A DNA stretch of 64,000 bases from assembly GCF_030580995.1 (NCBI RefSeq), contig NZ_JAUQSZ010000004.1, positions 124,001 through 188,000 of the forward strand. The letters are read 5' to 3'. Source of the stretch: Sphingomonas immobilis. Lineage in GTDB: Bacteria; Pseudomonadota; Alphaproteobacteria; Sphingomonadales; Sphingomonadaceae. Below the pieces are notes generated by a model, which saw only the letters and a list, made by a program, of their open reading frames with translations, made no database searches and was not told the origin of the DNA. A program made the translations under genes and the position numbers. This document shows, piece after piece, positions 25,369 to 33,714 of the stretch (positions are counted from its first letter, which is position 1; every line of letters starts with the position of its first letter).

Positions 25369-25378
25369 TAGATACCTA
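25369..25378 (-). promoter_or_regulatory. Palindromic YAGNTANCTA element upstream of the amidohydrolase
   Basis: TAGGTATCTA on the minus strand, 90 bases before the amidohydrolase ATG. It shares nine of ten bases with the element before the TonB receptor at 21565-23853. It lies in the 138-bp gap after the upstream SDR gene. Confidence 0.45.
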
Positions 25379-25417
25379 TTTATGCGGCAGCCTGCAATAG
25401 GGTTTGCCGAAGGCGCG

Positions 25418-26173
25418 TCAGACGCGCACCTGCTGACCGTCGTCGACCGCGATGATCTGGCCGCGGACATAGCTTGCCGCGTCGGACAACAGGAACAGCC
25501 CGGCGCGCGCGATCTCGGCCGGATGCGCGACGCGGTCGGTCGGGCGGCCGCCCATCTTGCCCCAGGCCGCCATCTGCTCGACGCTCATCAACGGCTGCAT
25601 CCCCTCGGTCGCGACCGTGCCCGGCGCGATCGCGTTGACGCGGATGTTCTGCTCCGCCAGTTCCTGCGCGAGGTTCACGGTCAGGCCGTTCACGAACAGC
25701 TTGGCGAGCGAATAGAGGCCCGCCGTCTGGTACGCGCCGATCGACGAGGTGTTGACGATCGCGCCGCCGCCGCGCGCGACCATCGCCGGCACCACCGCGC
25801 GCACCATGTAGAGCATCCCGTGGCTCATCACGCCGAGCACGTTGTGATAGATGTCGAGATCGACCTGGACGAGCGACCGGTGCGCCGCCGCGCTCAGCAG
25901 CCCGGCATTGTTGACGAGATAGTCGATGCCGCCGAAGCGATCGACGGCCACCTTGGCGCAGGCATTGCAGGCCTCGACCGATCCGACGTCGGTGTGCTGG
26001 AAAACGACGCGGTCGCCCGCACCGATCTCTTCGATGGTCGCCGCCGCCACGCTTTCGTTGACGTCGGCGATGACGACGCTCGCCCCGGCCTCCGCCAGCA
26101 ACCGCACATATTCGCGGCCCATACCCTGCGCGCCGCCGGTGACGATCGCGACCTTGCCTTTAAAACCACTCAT
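25418..26173 (-). CDS. Short-chain dehydrogenase/reductase
   Basis: Classical SDR of 251 residues. It shows TGGAQGMG, NNAGLLS, a Ser in NTSSIGAY and a YSLAK active site in place of the usual YxASK. ATG 26173 is chosen because GGAGGAGAGG precedes it and family alignment starts at MSGFKGKVAIV; an open frame continues to 26227 without a ribosome site. VIADVN at the end of beta-2 suggests NAD. It is divergent from the TetR gene at 26287, so it may be that regulator's target. Confidence 0.88.
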   Translation of the reverse strand: MSGFKGKVAIVTGGAQGMGREYVRLLAEAGASVVIADVNESVAAATIEEIGAGDRVVFQHTDVGSVEACNACAKVAVDRFGGIDYLVNNAGLLSAAAHRSLVQVDLDIYHNVLGVMSHGMLYMVRAVVPAMVARGGGAIVNTSSIGAYQTAGLYSLAKLFVNGLTVNLAQELAEQNIRVNAIAPGTVATEGMQPLMSVEQMAAWGKMGGRPTDRVAHPAEIARAGLFLLSDAASYVRGQIIAVDDGQQVRV

Positions 26174-26286
26174 GGAAAATCCTCTCCTCCGCTGACGGAT
26201 CGCGCTCTTGACGGCACCATCCGGCATAGCTCAACAGACACGATCCTCCCGTCGAGCCGACCTTATGTCAACCGCTAGTTACATTC

Positions 26287-26895
26287 ATGCCGGCCGCTGA
26301 ACCGAATTCACCATTGCCGGTGCGCCGCCGCGACGCGGTGATGACGCGCGCCCGCATCCTCGCGGCGGCGCGCAGGGTGTTCGCGGCGCGCGACTATACG
26401 CAGGCGCGGATCAGCGACATCGCCGCCGCCGCCGACGTCAACCAGGCCCTCGTCATCCGCTATTTCGGATCGAAGGAGCAGCTCTTCGAAATCGCACTCG
26501 AAGCCGTTCTCGCCGAACTGCCGATGCAGGACGGCTATCTGTGGGAGGGCCTTGCCGGGCGCATCGTCGATCACCTGACCGACGACAGCGAGGACACGCC
26601 CGATCCGCTGCCGATGGTGATCCACGCGACGTCCGATCCCGTCGCGCAGGCGATCTCGATGCGGCTGATGAAGCAGCATGTGCTGGGGCCGCTGGGGGCC
26701 TGGCTCGGCGGCACCGACGGCGACGTGCGCGCGGCCGAAATCCTGGCGCTGTGCGCGGGATTCTTCACCTATCGCCGGCTGCTGCCGCTCGCGCCGTTCG
26801 CCGGCGCGATGGATCCCGGCGCGCGGCAATGGCTGGAACGCGCGCTGCAGGATGTACTCGACGGCTCGATGCGGGGCAAAGTAAGCCGCGCTTGA
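26287..26895 (+). CDS. TetR/AcrR family transcriptional regulator
   Basis: Regulator of 202 residues. The helix-turn-helix spans about 16-62: RARILAAARRVFAARDY, then ISDIAAAADVNQALVIRYFGSKEQLF. The C-terminal half resembles the TetR_C17-like fold (MKQHVLGPLGAWLGG). It is divergent from the SDR at 25418-26173 across 113 bases, and upstream of a rightward run beginning with the beta-hydroxyacid dehydrogenase. It is a candidate for the palindromic element seen before nearby genes. Confidence 0.9.
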   Translation: MPAAEPNSPLPVRRRDAVMTRARILAAARRVFAARDYTQARISDIAAAADVNQALVIRYFGSKEQLFEIALEAVLAELPMQDGYLWEGLAGRIVDHLTDDSEDTPDPLPMVIHATSDPVAQAISMRLMKQHVLGPLGAWLGGTDGDVRAAEILALCAGFFTYRRLLPLAPFAGAMDPGARQWLERALQDVLDGSMRGKVSRA

Positions 26896-26965
26896 CTTGG
26901 GGGCCGGGTCTCGTACTCGTCGCGTAACGGCCGACAAGCGCCGCGATGGAGTGGAGCAGCAGGAC

Positions 26966-27790
26966 ATGGCCGGTCCGAAAATCGGATTCGTCGGACTGGG
27001 CAATCAGGGCGCACCGATCGCGGCGCGGATCGCCGCCGCAGGGCACCCGCTGCACCTGTGGGCGAGACGGCCCGAAACGCTCGCGGACTTCCCTGGCCAG
27101 GCAAGTATCGCCGAGTCGCTGCCGGCGCTCGCCGCCGCCGTCGATATCCTCTGCATCTGCGTGGTCGACGATGCCGGCGTGATCGCGGTGTGCGACACGG
27201 CACTCCCCGCGATGCGCGCGGGCGCGACCATCGCCATCCTCTCGACCGTCAGCCCCGAAACCTGTCGCGCGATCGCCGCGCGCGCGGCGGGCGGCGGCGT
27301 GACCGTCATCGATGCGCCCGTCAGCGGCGGCGCGGCGGTGGCGCGCGCCGGAACGATGGCGGTGATGCTGGGGGGCCCGCAGGCGGCGTGCGACGCGGTG
27401 CGCCCGGTGTTCGAGAGCTTCGCGACGCTGATCGAGCGGCTTGGCGCGGTCGGCGCGGGCCAGGCCGCCAAGATCGTCAACAACGCGCTGCTGACCGCGC
27501 AACTGATGCTCGCGCACGAGGCGCAGGCCGCCGGGGCCGCGCTCGGCCTCGATACCGCCGCGCTCGCCCGCGTCATCGCTGCGAGCAGCGGACGCAGCTA
27601 CGCCTACGAACTGCGCGCGAGCCTGCCCTCGCTCGCCGCCTTCGAGAATGGCGCGCGGCTGCTCGCCAAGGATCTCGCGCTGTTCGAGCGGCTGGTCGCC
27701 GGTGCCGGGGCGTCCGCGCCCGCCATCGCCGGCGACGGCCGCGCCTTCCTTCGCCTCGCCTCATCCCCCGCACCAGGAGAGCCTGCATGA
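26966..27790 (+). CDS. NAD(P)-dependent beta-hydroxyacid dehydrogenase (3-hydroxyisobutyrate dehydrogenase family)
   Basis: Protein of 274 residues. The N-terminal Rossmann fold has GFVGLGNQGAPIA; the substrate motif is DAPVSGGAAVA; the catalytic Lys is in GQAAKIVNN. All family landmarks are present. The reaction is oxidation of a 3-hydroxy acid or reduction of a semialdehyde. ATG 26966 has GGAGCAGCAGGA upstream; earlier in-frame starts lack ribosome sites and would precede the Rossmann strand by 23 residues. Its stop overlaps the CMD gene start (ATGA). Confidence 0.88.
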   Translation: MAGPKIGFVGLGNQGAPIAARIAAAGHPLHLWARRPETLADFPGQASIAESLPALAAAVDILCICVVDDAGVIAVCDTALPAMRAGATIAILSTVSPETCRAIAARAAGGGVTVIDAPVSGGAAVARAGTMAVMLGGPQAACDAVRPVFESFATLIERLGAVGAGQAAKIVNNALLTAQLMLAHEAQAAGAALGLDTAALARVIAASSGRSYAYELRASLPSLAAFENGARLLAKDLALFERLVAGAGASAPAIAGDGRAFLRLASSPAPGEPA

Positions 27791-28218
27791 CCGACGCCCC
27801 CGAACGCCAGATGACCCCGGCCGAACGCGAGCAATATGGCCGCGACTGGTTCGAATATACGATGACGTCGCCCGCCCCGCCGCCCGACAGCGCCTATCGC
27901 CAGGCCGGCATCGCCAATTTCGTCTTTGCCGAGATGTGGTCGCGCCCCGGCCTCGACATGCGCACGCGGCGCTTCATCACGCTCGCCTGCGTCGGTGCCG
28001 CCGACACCGCCGTGCCGATCATGGCGCACGTCTATGCCGCGATGAAGAGCGGCGACGTGACCTATGAGGAGATGATGGAGTTCGTGCTGCACTTCGCGGT
28101 CTATTCGGGCTGGCCCAAGGCCTCGATCCTCGAACAGACCGTGCGCGAACAATGGGAGCGCATCCAGAAGGAAGGCGGCACCGTGCAGATGACGCTGCCG
28201 GTGAAGCCCGGCGCATGA
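27787..28218 (+). CDS. Carboxymuconolactone decarboxylase-like (AhpD-fold) protein
   Basis: Helical protein of 143 residues with the CMD pattern: RRFITLACVGAADTAVPIMAHVYAAMKSG, then EEMMEFVLHFAVYSGWPKA. The CxxC of AhpD peroxidase members is absent, so a redox role is unlikely; it is closer to gamma-carboxymuconolactone decarboxylases. Overlaps of 4 nt with both neighbours place it in one operon with a hydroxyacid dehydrogenase and an SDR. It may decarboxylate or isomerise a lactone or keto acid (inference). Confidence 0.85.
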   Translation: MTDAPERQMTPAEREQYGRDWFEYTMTSPAPPPDSAYRQAGIANFVFAEMWSRPGLDMRTRRFITLACVGAADTAVPIMAHVYAAMKSGDVTYEEMMEFVLHFAVYSGWPKASILEQTVREQWERIQKEGGTVQMTLPVKPGA

Positions 28219-29000
28219 AGCTGGCGGGAGCGAACGCGCTCGTCACCGGCGCGGCGAGCGGCATCGGCCGGGCGAGCGCGCGGCTGATGGCGGCGCGCGG
28301 CGCGAAGGTCGCGCTGGTCGATATCGACGCGGCCGGGCTCGACAGCCTCGCCGCCGAGATCGCCGCGGCGGGCGGCACCGCCATCACGCTGCCGGCCGAC
28401 ATCAGCGCGGCCGATGCCTTCGACCGGCTCGCCGCCGATGCCGAGGCGGCGTTCGGGCAGATCGATCTGCTGATGAACAATGTCGGCGTGCTCGCCACCG
28501 GCAAGCCGGAGGACATCCCGCCCGAGGAATGGGGGCGCATCCTCAACCTCAACCTGCTCTCGGCGGTGCGCGCCACGCACCGGCTGCTGCCGGGCATGGT
28601 CGCGCGCGGACGCGGGCATATCGTCAACACCGCCTCCTTCGCCGGGCTGTTCCCCTATGCGTGGGACCGGCTGCCGTACGTGGCGAGCAAGGCGGCGCTG
28701 GTGGCGGTGTCCGAGGGCCTCGCGCTCTATCTGATCCCGCAGGGGATTGGCGTGACGTGCTTCTGCCCCGGCCCGGTGCGCACCGGCATCGGCAAGACGA
28801 TCCGCAGCTGGACCCCCGGCATCGCGCCGAAGGGCCCTGGCGACCAATTCGCGATGCTGGAGCCCGAGGAGGCGGCGCAAACCCTGCTCGACGCGGTCGA
28901 GGCGGATCGCTTCTTCGTCGTCAGCGACGATCAGGCATTGATCGAGATGCGCAAGCGCGGCGCCGATCCCGAGGCGTATCTGCGCAGCCGGTTGCCGTGA
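28215..29000 (+). CDS. Short-chain dehydrogenase/reductase
   Basis: SDR of 261 residues starting at ATG 28215 inside the CMD stop (ATGA). It shows TGAASGIG, NNVGVLA, NTASFAG and YVASKAA. Residues near VDID at the end of beta-2 indicate NAD. The C-terminal region (FFVVSDDQALIEMRKRG) is longer than in classical SDRs and is common in sphingomonad catabolic SDRs. It probably acts on an alcohol of the pathway. Confidence 0.9.
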   Translation: MKLAGANALVTGAASGIGRASARLMAARGAKVALVDIDAAGLDSLAAEIAAAGGTAITLPADISAADAFDRLAADAEAAFGQIDLLMNNVGVLATGKPEDIPPEEWGRILNLNLLSAVRATHRLLPGMVARGRGHIVNTASFAGLFPYAWDRLPYVASKAALVAVSEGLALYLIPQGIGVTCFCPGPVRTGIGKTIRSWTPGIAPKGPGDQFAMLEPEEAAQTLLDAVEADRFFVVSDDQALIEMRKRGADPEAYLRSRLP

Positions 29001-29099
29001 TGCGGCGCGGGCTTCCCGATCCGCGCGTGCGCTTCTAGGGAAACCGCACGCGCCGTCTCTGCCGAGTCGATGCGTGCGGCGGCCTTGGAGAGAAACGCG

Positions 29100-30320
29100 A
29101 TGACACGCCTTCAGTATTCGGGTTTCGGTGGGGTCGGGCTGGCGGCGGAGGCCTATGGTTCCGCCGACGATCCGATCGTGCTGCTGCTGCCCGGCGCGGG
29201 GCAGACCCGCGCGGCATGGGCGGCGGCGGCGCCCGCGCTCGCCGCGACCGGCCGGTACGTGATCGCGCTCGATCTGCGCGGCCACGGCGACAGCGACCGT
29301 GCCGACGACGGGCGCTACGATCTCGATGCCTATGCCGGCGATCTGCGCGCCGTGCTCGCCGAACTCGGTTCGCGGCCGGTGATCGTCGCCGCGTCGCTCG
29401 GCGGCTGGATCGCGACGGCGGTGCTCGGCGAAGGCGGCGAGCATCTCGCTACCGGCCTCGTGCTGATCGACGCGCCGCCGCACATGGCGAGCGCCGGCAG
29501 CGAGGATATGGCCCAGCGCCTGCGCCGCGCCGCCGATAGCGGCGCGCGCGATTGGGATCCGCGCATCCTCGACGGATTCGACACGGCGGCGGCCGCACCG
29601 CGGCTGACCGAGGCGGCGGCGCGCGTCGCGGTCCCGACGCTGCTGGTGCGCGGCGAACGCAGCCCGCTGTCGAGCCCCGAGGCGGTGCAGGAACTCGCCG
29701 ACCGCATCCGCGACGTGGAAAGCGTCGAGATCGCCGATGCCGGGCACCTCGTCGCCACCGACCAGGCCGATGCCTTCAACGCGGTGCTGCTCGATTTCCT
29801 GGAGCGCCGCGTGCCCCGCGTGCCGCCGGAATTCCGCGCCGGATCGGACCCGCGCACGCTGCGCGACGCGCTCGGCTGTTTCGCGACCGGGGTGACGGTG
29901 GTGACGACGCTCGACCCGGAGGGCAAGCCCGTCGGCCTGACCGCCAATTCCTTCACCTCGGTGTCGCTCGATCCGCCGCTGCTGCTCGTCTGCCTCGCCA
30001 ACAATGCCGGCAGCCTGCCCGCGTTCCGCGCCGCGCCGCACTTCGCCGTCAATGTGCTGCACAACGGCCAGCAACCTGTGTCCGGCCGCTTCGCCAGCCG
30101 CGGCGAGGACCGTTTCGCCGCCACCGACTGGGAAACGTGGGATACCGGCGTGCCGATCGTCAGCTCGTCGCTGGCGAGCTTCGAATGTGCGCAGGAGGCG
30201 CTGTACGAGGCCGGCGACCACGTCATCCTCGTCGGCCGCGTCAGCCGCGTGCGCTTCGAACCGCGCCGCGACCCCCTGCTGTTTTTCCGCGGAAAATACC
30301 GCCGCCTGCATTTCAGCTAG
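29100..30320 (+). CDS. Fusion of alpha/beta-hydrolase and flavin reductase domains
   Basis: Single open frame of 406 residues. Residues 1-238 are an alpha/beta hydrolase: LLLPGAGQTRAAW, LRGHGDSD, nucleophile S99 in AASLGGW, and H216 in AGHLV. The cap is about 50 residues shorter than in the related hydrolase at 32102-32938. Residues 247-406 are a flavin reductase of the HpaC type: FATGVTVVTT, TANSFTSVSLDPPLLLV, AGDHVILVGRV and FFRGKYR. No stop or frameshift separates them. GGAG precedes ATG 29100. A reduced-flavin-dependent monooxygenase partner is not visible in the window. It may couple hydrolysis of a lactone or thioester to FMN reduction, or simply be two pathway activities joined. Confidence 0.87.
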   Translation: MTRLQYSGFGGVGLAAEAYGSADDPIVLLLPGAGQTRAAWAAAAPALAATGRYVIALDLRGHGDSDRADDGRYDLDAYAGDLRAVLAELGSRPVIVAASLGGWIATAVLGEGGEHLATGLVLIDAPPHMASAGSEDMAQRLRRAADSGARDWDPRILDGFDTAAAAPRLTEAAARVAVPTLLVRGERSPLSSPEAVQELADRIRDVESVEIADAGHLVATDQADAFNAVLLDFLERRVPRVPPEFRAGSDPRTLRDALGCFATGVTVVTTLDPEGKPVGLTANSFTSVSLDPPLLLVCLANNAGSLPAFRAAPHFAVNVLHNGQQPVSGRFASRGEDRFAATDWETWDTGVPIVSSSLASFECAQEALYEAGDHVILVGRVSRVRFEPRRDPLLFFRGKYRRLHFS

Positions 30321-30451
30321 ACGTTTGCCGCACTTCTATTACTAAGTTTGCCTTGTGGCTGAGATTGGGGCGTGACAAGAGGTACCCGTTTGCCAGATAA
30401 AGCCTGTGAAGTGGCCAAAGATGGCGCGACTCTGGATGAGAAGGAGCGAGG

Positions 30452-31660
30452 GTGACCTGGGTCAATCAGGATAAATGCGCGATCGTCGGCGTCGGCGCGA
30501 CGGACTATTACGTCCGTGGCAAGAGCTGGCCGCGCACCATCAACGACATGGCCGGCGAGGCCATCCTCAAGGCGTGCGCCGATGCCGGCATCTCGGTGAA
30601 GCAGATCGACGGCTTCGCCTATTATTCCACCGCCGGCGCGGGCTATCTCGACAAGTTCGACACGGCCAGCCTGATGGAGACGCTCGGCATTCCCGAGGTC
30701 GGCTTCTCGGCGACGCTGACCAGCGGCGGCGGCGGCGTGGCGGGTGCGCCCGGCCTCGCGGTGGCGGGCCTGATGAACGAGGACTGCAAATATGCCGTCA
30801 CGGTCATGTCGCTCCAGCAGCTGCCGCAGCACCGCCTCGGCGTGGTGTTCGGCGCGGCCGCGCCGAGTGCGGAGAACAGCTTCCTCCAGCCCTCGGGCCT
30901 GGTCGGTCCGGGGCATCTGATGTCGGTGCTCGCGCGCCGCCACATGCACCTCTACGGAACCACGCGCGACGCCTTCAAGGAAATCGTCCAGGCGACGCGC
31001 GCCAACACGCACAACCGCCCCAAGGCGATCCGCAAGGAGCCGCTTACCGACGAGCAATATTGGGGCCAGCCGATGCTCGCCGATCCGCTCTGCCGGCTCG
31101 ACTTCTGCCTGGAGACCGACGGCGCGGTCGCGGTCATCACCACCACGACCGAACGCGCCAAGGATCTGCGCCACAAGCCCGCGCTGATCCACGGCGTCGC
31201 GCACGGCGGCCAGGCCGAATGGGGCCGCGCCTTCGCATGGATGGGCATGCCCGATCCGTATTTCGCATCGTCGGGCCATGCCTATGTGGCGAAGCGGCTG
31301 TGGGAACAGACCGGCCTTTCGGCCAAGGACATGGACGTGGCCGAACTCTACGACCATTTCTCCGCGATGGTGCTGATGCAGCTCGAGGAATATGGCTTCT
31401 GCGAGAAGGGCGGCGGCAATGACTATGTGCTGGGCGGCAACATCCGCTTCGCCAACCGCGACAAGCCCGGCGCGATTCCCGTCAACACGCATGGCGGCAA
31501 TCTCAACGAGGCGTATATCATCGGTATGACGCACGTCGTCGAAGGCGTCGAACAGGTACGCGGCACGGCGATCAACCAGGTCGAGGATTGCGAGTTCGCG
31601 CTCGTCACCGGCGGCCCGGCGTCGCTTCCCGTGTCCGGCATGATTCTGAGGAGGGCCTGA
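30452..31660 (+). CDS. Thiolase-fold protein of the lipid-transfer (SCP-x/Ltp2) type, probable aldolase
   Basis: Thiolase-like protein of 402 residues with GTG start 30452 (AAGGAGCGAGG upstream). Segments AIVGVGATDYY, NDMAGEAILKAC, AELYDHFSAM and NTHGGNLNEAYIIG match SCP-x type thiolases. The nucleophilic Cys is missing: the expected position reads TLTSGGGGVAG. The GHP motif is also replaced, by NEAY. Such Cys-less proteins paired with DUF35 partners (Ltp2 in steroid catabolism) act as retro-aldolases on beta-hydroxyacyl-CoA. The next gene is a DUF35 protein with an overlapping start (TGATG), which supports this. Preceded by a 131-bp gap that probably holds its promoter. Confidence 0.85.
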   Translation: MTWVNQDKCAIVGVGATDYYVRGKSWPRTINDMAGEAILKACADAGISVKQIDGFAYYSTAGAGYLDKFDTASLMETLGIPEVGFSATLTSGGGGVAGAPGLAVAGLMNEDCKYAVTVMSLQQLPQHRLGVVFGAAAPSAENSFLQPSGLVGPGHLMSVLARRHMHLYGTTRDAFKEIVQATRANTHNRPKAIRKEPLTDEQYWGQPMLADPLCRLDFCLETDGAVAVITTTTERAKDLRHKPALIHGVAHGGQAEWGRAFAWMGMPDPYFASSGHAYVAKRLWEQTGLSAKDMDVAELYDHFSAMVLMQLEEYGFCEKGGGNDYVLGGNIRFANRDKPGAIPVNTHGGNLNEAYIIGMTHVVEGVEQVRGTAINQVEDCEFALVTGGPASLPVSGMILRRA

Positions 31661-32091
31661 TGGCTTACGGCGCCGCACGCGCATTGCCCGGCGAGGGCAT
31701 CAAGATCACCACCAACCCCGATACCGAGCCGTTCTGGCAGGCGGCGAAGGAACACAAGCTGGTCGCGTGCCAGTGCGGCAATTGCGGGCATTTCCGCATG
31801 CCGCCCTCGCCCTATTGCCCGGTGTGCCAGTCGACCGACAAGAAGTGGCCGGAACTGCCGGGGACGGGCACGGTGTTCAGCTTCGCGATCTGCACGCACA
31901 ATCCCAAGAACGGCGAACCCTATGTCTATGTGCCGGTGGTCGTCGATCTCGACGGCGCGTCACCGGCGCGGCTGGTCACCAACCTCGGCGGGATCGATGC
32001 CGACGACGTGAAGATCGGCATGAAGGTCACGGTCGACTGGAATCCGATCGAGGGCGACTGGGTGCTCCCGGTCTTCAAGCCTGCCGCGTGA
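31660..32091 (+). CDS. DUF35 / OB-fold zinc-ribbon protein, partner of the thiolase-fold protein
   Basis: Protein of 143 residues. The N-terminal rubredoxin-like zinc ribbon uses C39, C42, C53 and C56 (CxxC pairs). An OB-fold follows (GTGTVFSFAICTHNP, YVYVPVVVDLDG, IGMKVTVDW). These proteins bind acyl-CoA and assemble with thiolase-fold partners into thiolases or aldolases. Its ATG overlaps the partner's stop (TGATG), as expected for a complex made in fixed ratio. Confidence 0.9.
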   Translation: MAYGAARALPGEGIKITTNPDTEPFWQAAKEHKLVACQCGNCGHFRMPPSPYCPVCQSTDKKWPELPGTGTVFSFAICTHNPKNGEPYVYVPVVVDLDGASPARLVTNLGGIDADDVKIGMKVTVDWNPIEGDWVLPVFKPAA

Positions 32092-32101
32092 GGCACATGC
32101 A

Positions 32102-32938
32102 GTGATCCGGCTGCCGGCCAGTGGCGGCGTCGTGCTCGCGGCGGACGAGGCCGGGGCGCACGACGCCCCGCCGGTGCTGCTGCTGCACGGCGGCGGGCAG
32201 ACCCGGCACAGTTGGGGCCGCGCCGTCGATGCGCTCGCGGCGGGCGGCTTCCACGCGATCACGGTCGATCTGCGCGGGCACGGCGACAGCGACTGGGCGG
32301 CCGACGGCAATTACAAGCTCGACGCGATCGCGGCCGACATCCGTGCGCTCGCCGCGGCGCTTCCGGCTCCGCCCGCGATGATCGGCGCGTCGCTCGGCGG
32401 GCTTGCCGCGCTGCTCGCCGCCGGTGAAGGCGGCCCCGCGACGGCGCGCGCGCTGGTGCTGGTCGATGTCGTGCCGCGCATCGAGATGGAAGGCGCCAAC
32501 GAGATCCGCGACTTCATGACCGGAAATCCGAACGGTTTCGCCGATCTGGAGGAGGCTGCCGATGCGGTCTCGCGCTATCTGCCGCACCGTCCGCGACCCA
32601 AGGATACGAGTGGGCTCGCGAAGAACCTGCGACTGCACGACGACGGCCGCTATCGCTGGCATTGGGATCCGGCGATGATGCAGAGTCGCGGCGGCGAAGT
32701 CCGCAGCGGAGAGGATCAGGCGCGGCTGGAGGCGGCGGCGCGCGCGCTGACGGTGCCGACCTTGCTGGTGCGCGGCGGCAACAGCCGCGTCGTCAGCCTT
32801 GAGGGCGCGGAGGAGTTCAAACAGCTCGTGCCGCACAGCAGTTTCGTCAACATCGACCGCGCCGATCACATGGTCGCGGGCGACGCCAACGATGCGTTCA
32901 ACGCGCCGTTGCTCGATTTCCTGGAACGCAGCCGGTGA
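32102..32938 (+). CDS. Alpha/beta hydrolase
   Basis: Hydrolase of 278 residues with GTG start 32102. It has LLLHGGGQTRHSWG, DLRGHGDSDW, the nucleophile elbow GASLGG with S97, and a C-terminal His in RADHMVAGD (about 256). A helical cap lies at about 135-205. It is a clear paralog of the hydrolase half of 29100-30320 (matching GQTR, LRGHGDSD and DAFNA-LLDFLER). It may open a lactone ring or hydrolyse an ester or C-C bond. The stop overlaps the NUDIX start (GTGA). Confidence 0.9.
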   Translation: MIRLPASGGVVLAADEAGAHDAPPVLLLHGGGQTRHSWGRAVDALAAGGFHAITVDLRGHGDSDWAADGNYKLDAIAADIRALAAALPAPPAMIGASLGGLAALLAAGEGGPATARALVLVDVVPRIEMEGANEIRDFMTGNPNGFADLEEAADAVSRYLPHRPRPKDTSGLAKNLRLHDDGRYRWHWDPAMMQSRGGEVRSGEDQARLEAAARALTVPTLLVRGGNSRVVSLEGAEEFKQLVPHSSFVNIDRADHMVAGDANDAFNAPLLDFLERSR

Positions 32939-33705
32939 GCGAGCCCGCCGCCTCCGCCCCTGCCCCCGCCGTGCCGCGCCCGGCGGCGACGATCCTCGTG
33001 CTGCGCGACGATCCGTTCGAGGTGCTGATGGTGCGCCGCCACGGCAACGGCCAGTTCGCCTCCGCGCTGGTGTTTCCCGGCGGGCTGGTCGATCCCGCCG
33101 ATCACGATCCGGCGTGGCTGCCGCTGCTCGACGGCGCGGACGGGCTCGAGGAGGGCGAGCGCGCGCTGCGCATCGCCGCCTTCCGCGAGACGTTCGAGGA
33201 ATCGGCGCTGCTGCTCGCGCGGCGCGCCGACGGCACGCCGGTCGCATGCCCCGCCGCCGGCGACCTGTCGTTCCGCGAGACCGTCGCCGCGAGCGGCGGA
33301 CTGCTGCCGCTGGGCGACCTCGCGCATTTCGGCCACTGGATCACGCCGGACATGGCGCCGAAGCGCTTCGACACGCATTTCTTCCTCGCCGAGGCCCCGG
33401 CGGGGCAGGAGGCGATCTGCGACGGCGGCGAGACGGTCGCGCTCGAATGGGTCGCGCCGCGCGACATATTGGCGCGCGCCGCGGACGGCGACCTGTCGAT
33501 CCTGTTCCCCACGCGCATGAACCTGAAGCGGCTGGCCGAAAGCGGATCCGTCGCCGAAGCGATCGCGGCGGCGCGCGTGCGCCCGCGCTTCACCGTCCAT
33601 CCCAAGCCGGAGAAGCGCGAGGGCGGCATCGCCGTCGTGATCCCCATCGAGGCAGGGTACGGCGAGACCGAGAATTTCCACCCCCACCCGCCGCGCGCGG
33701 CCTGA
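32935..33705 (+). CDS. NUDIX hydrolase, probable CoA diphosphatase-like
   Basis: Protein of 256 residues. The NUDIX box contains R-E-T-F-E-E-S, with the preceding FPGGLVDPADHDPAW insert typical of the NUDT19-like, long NUDIX proteins that hydrolyse CoA and acyl-CoA. A Pro/Ala-rich N-terminus precedes it. GTG 32935 overlaps the hydrolase stop. In a CoA-thioester pathway it could recycle stalled acyl-CoA esters (inference). Ten bases separate it from the acyl-CoA dehydrogenase. Confidence 0.85.
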   Translation: MSEPAASAPAPAVPRPAATILVLRDDPFEVLMVRRHGNGQFASALVFPGGLVDPADHDPAWLPLLDGADGLEEGERALRIAAFRETFEESALLLARRADGTPVACPAAGDLSFRETVAASGGLLPLGDLAHFGHWITPDMAPKRFDTHFFLAEAPAGQEAICDGGETVALEWVAPRDILARAADGDLSILFPTRMNLKRLAESGSVAEAIAAARVRPRFTVHPKPEKREGGIAVVIPIEAGYGETENFHPHPPRAA

Positions 33706-33714
33706 GGACCAAGC

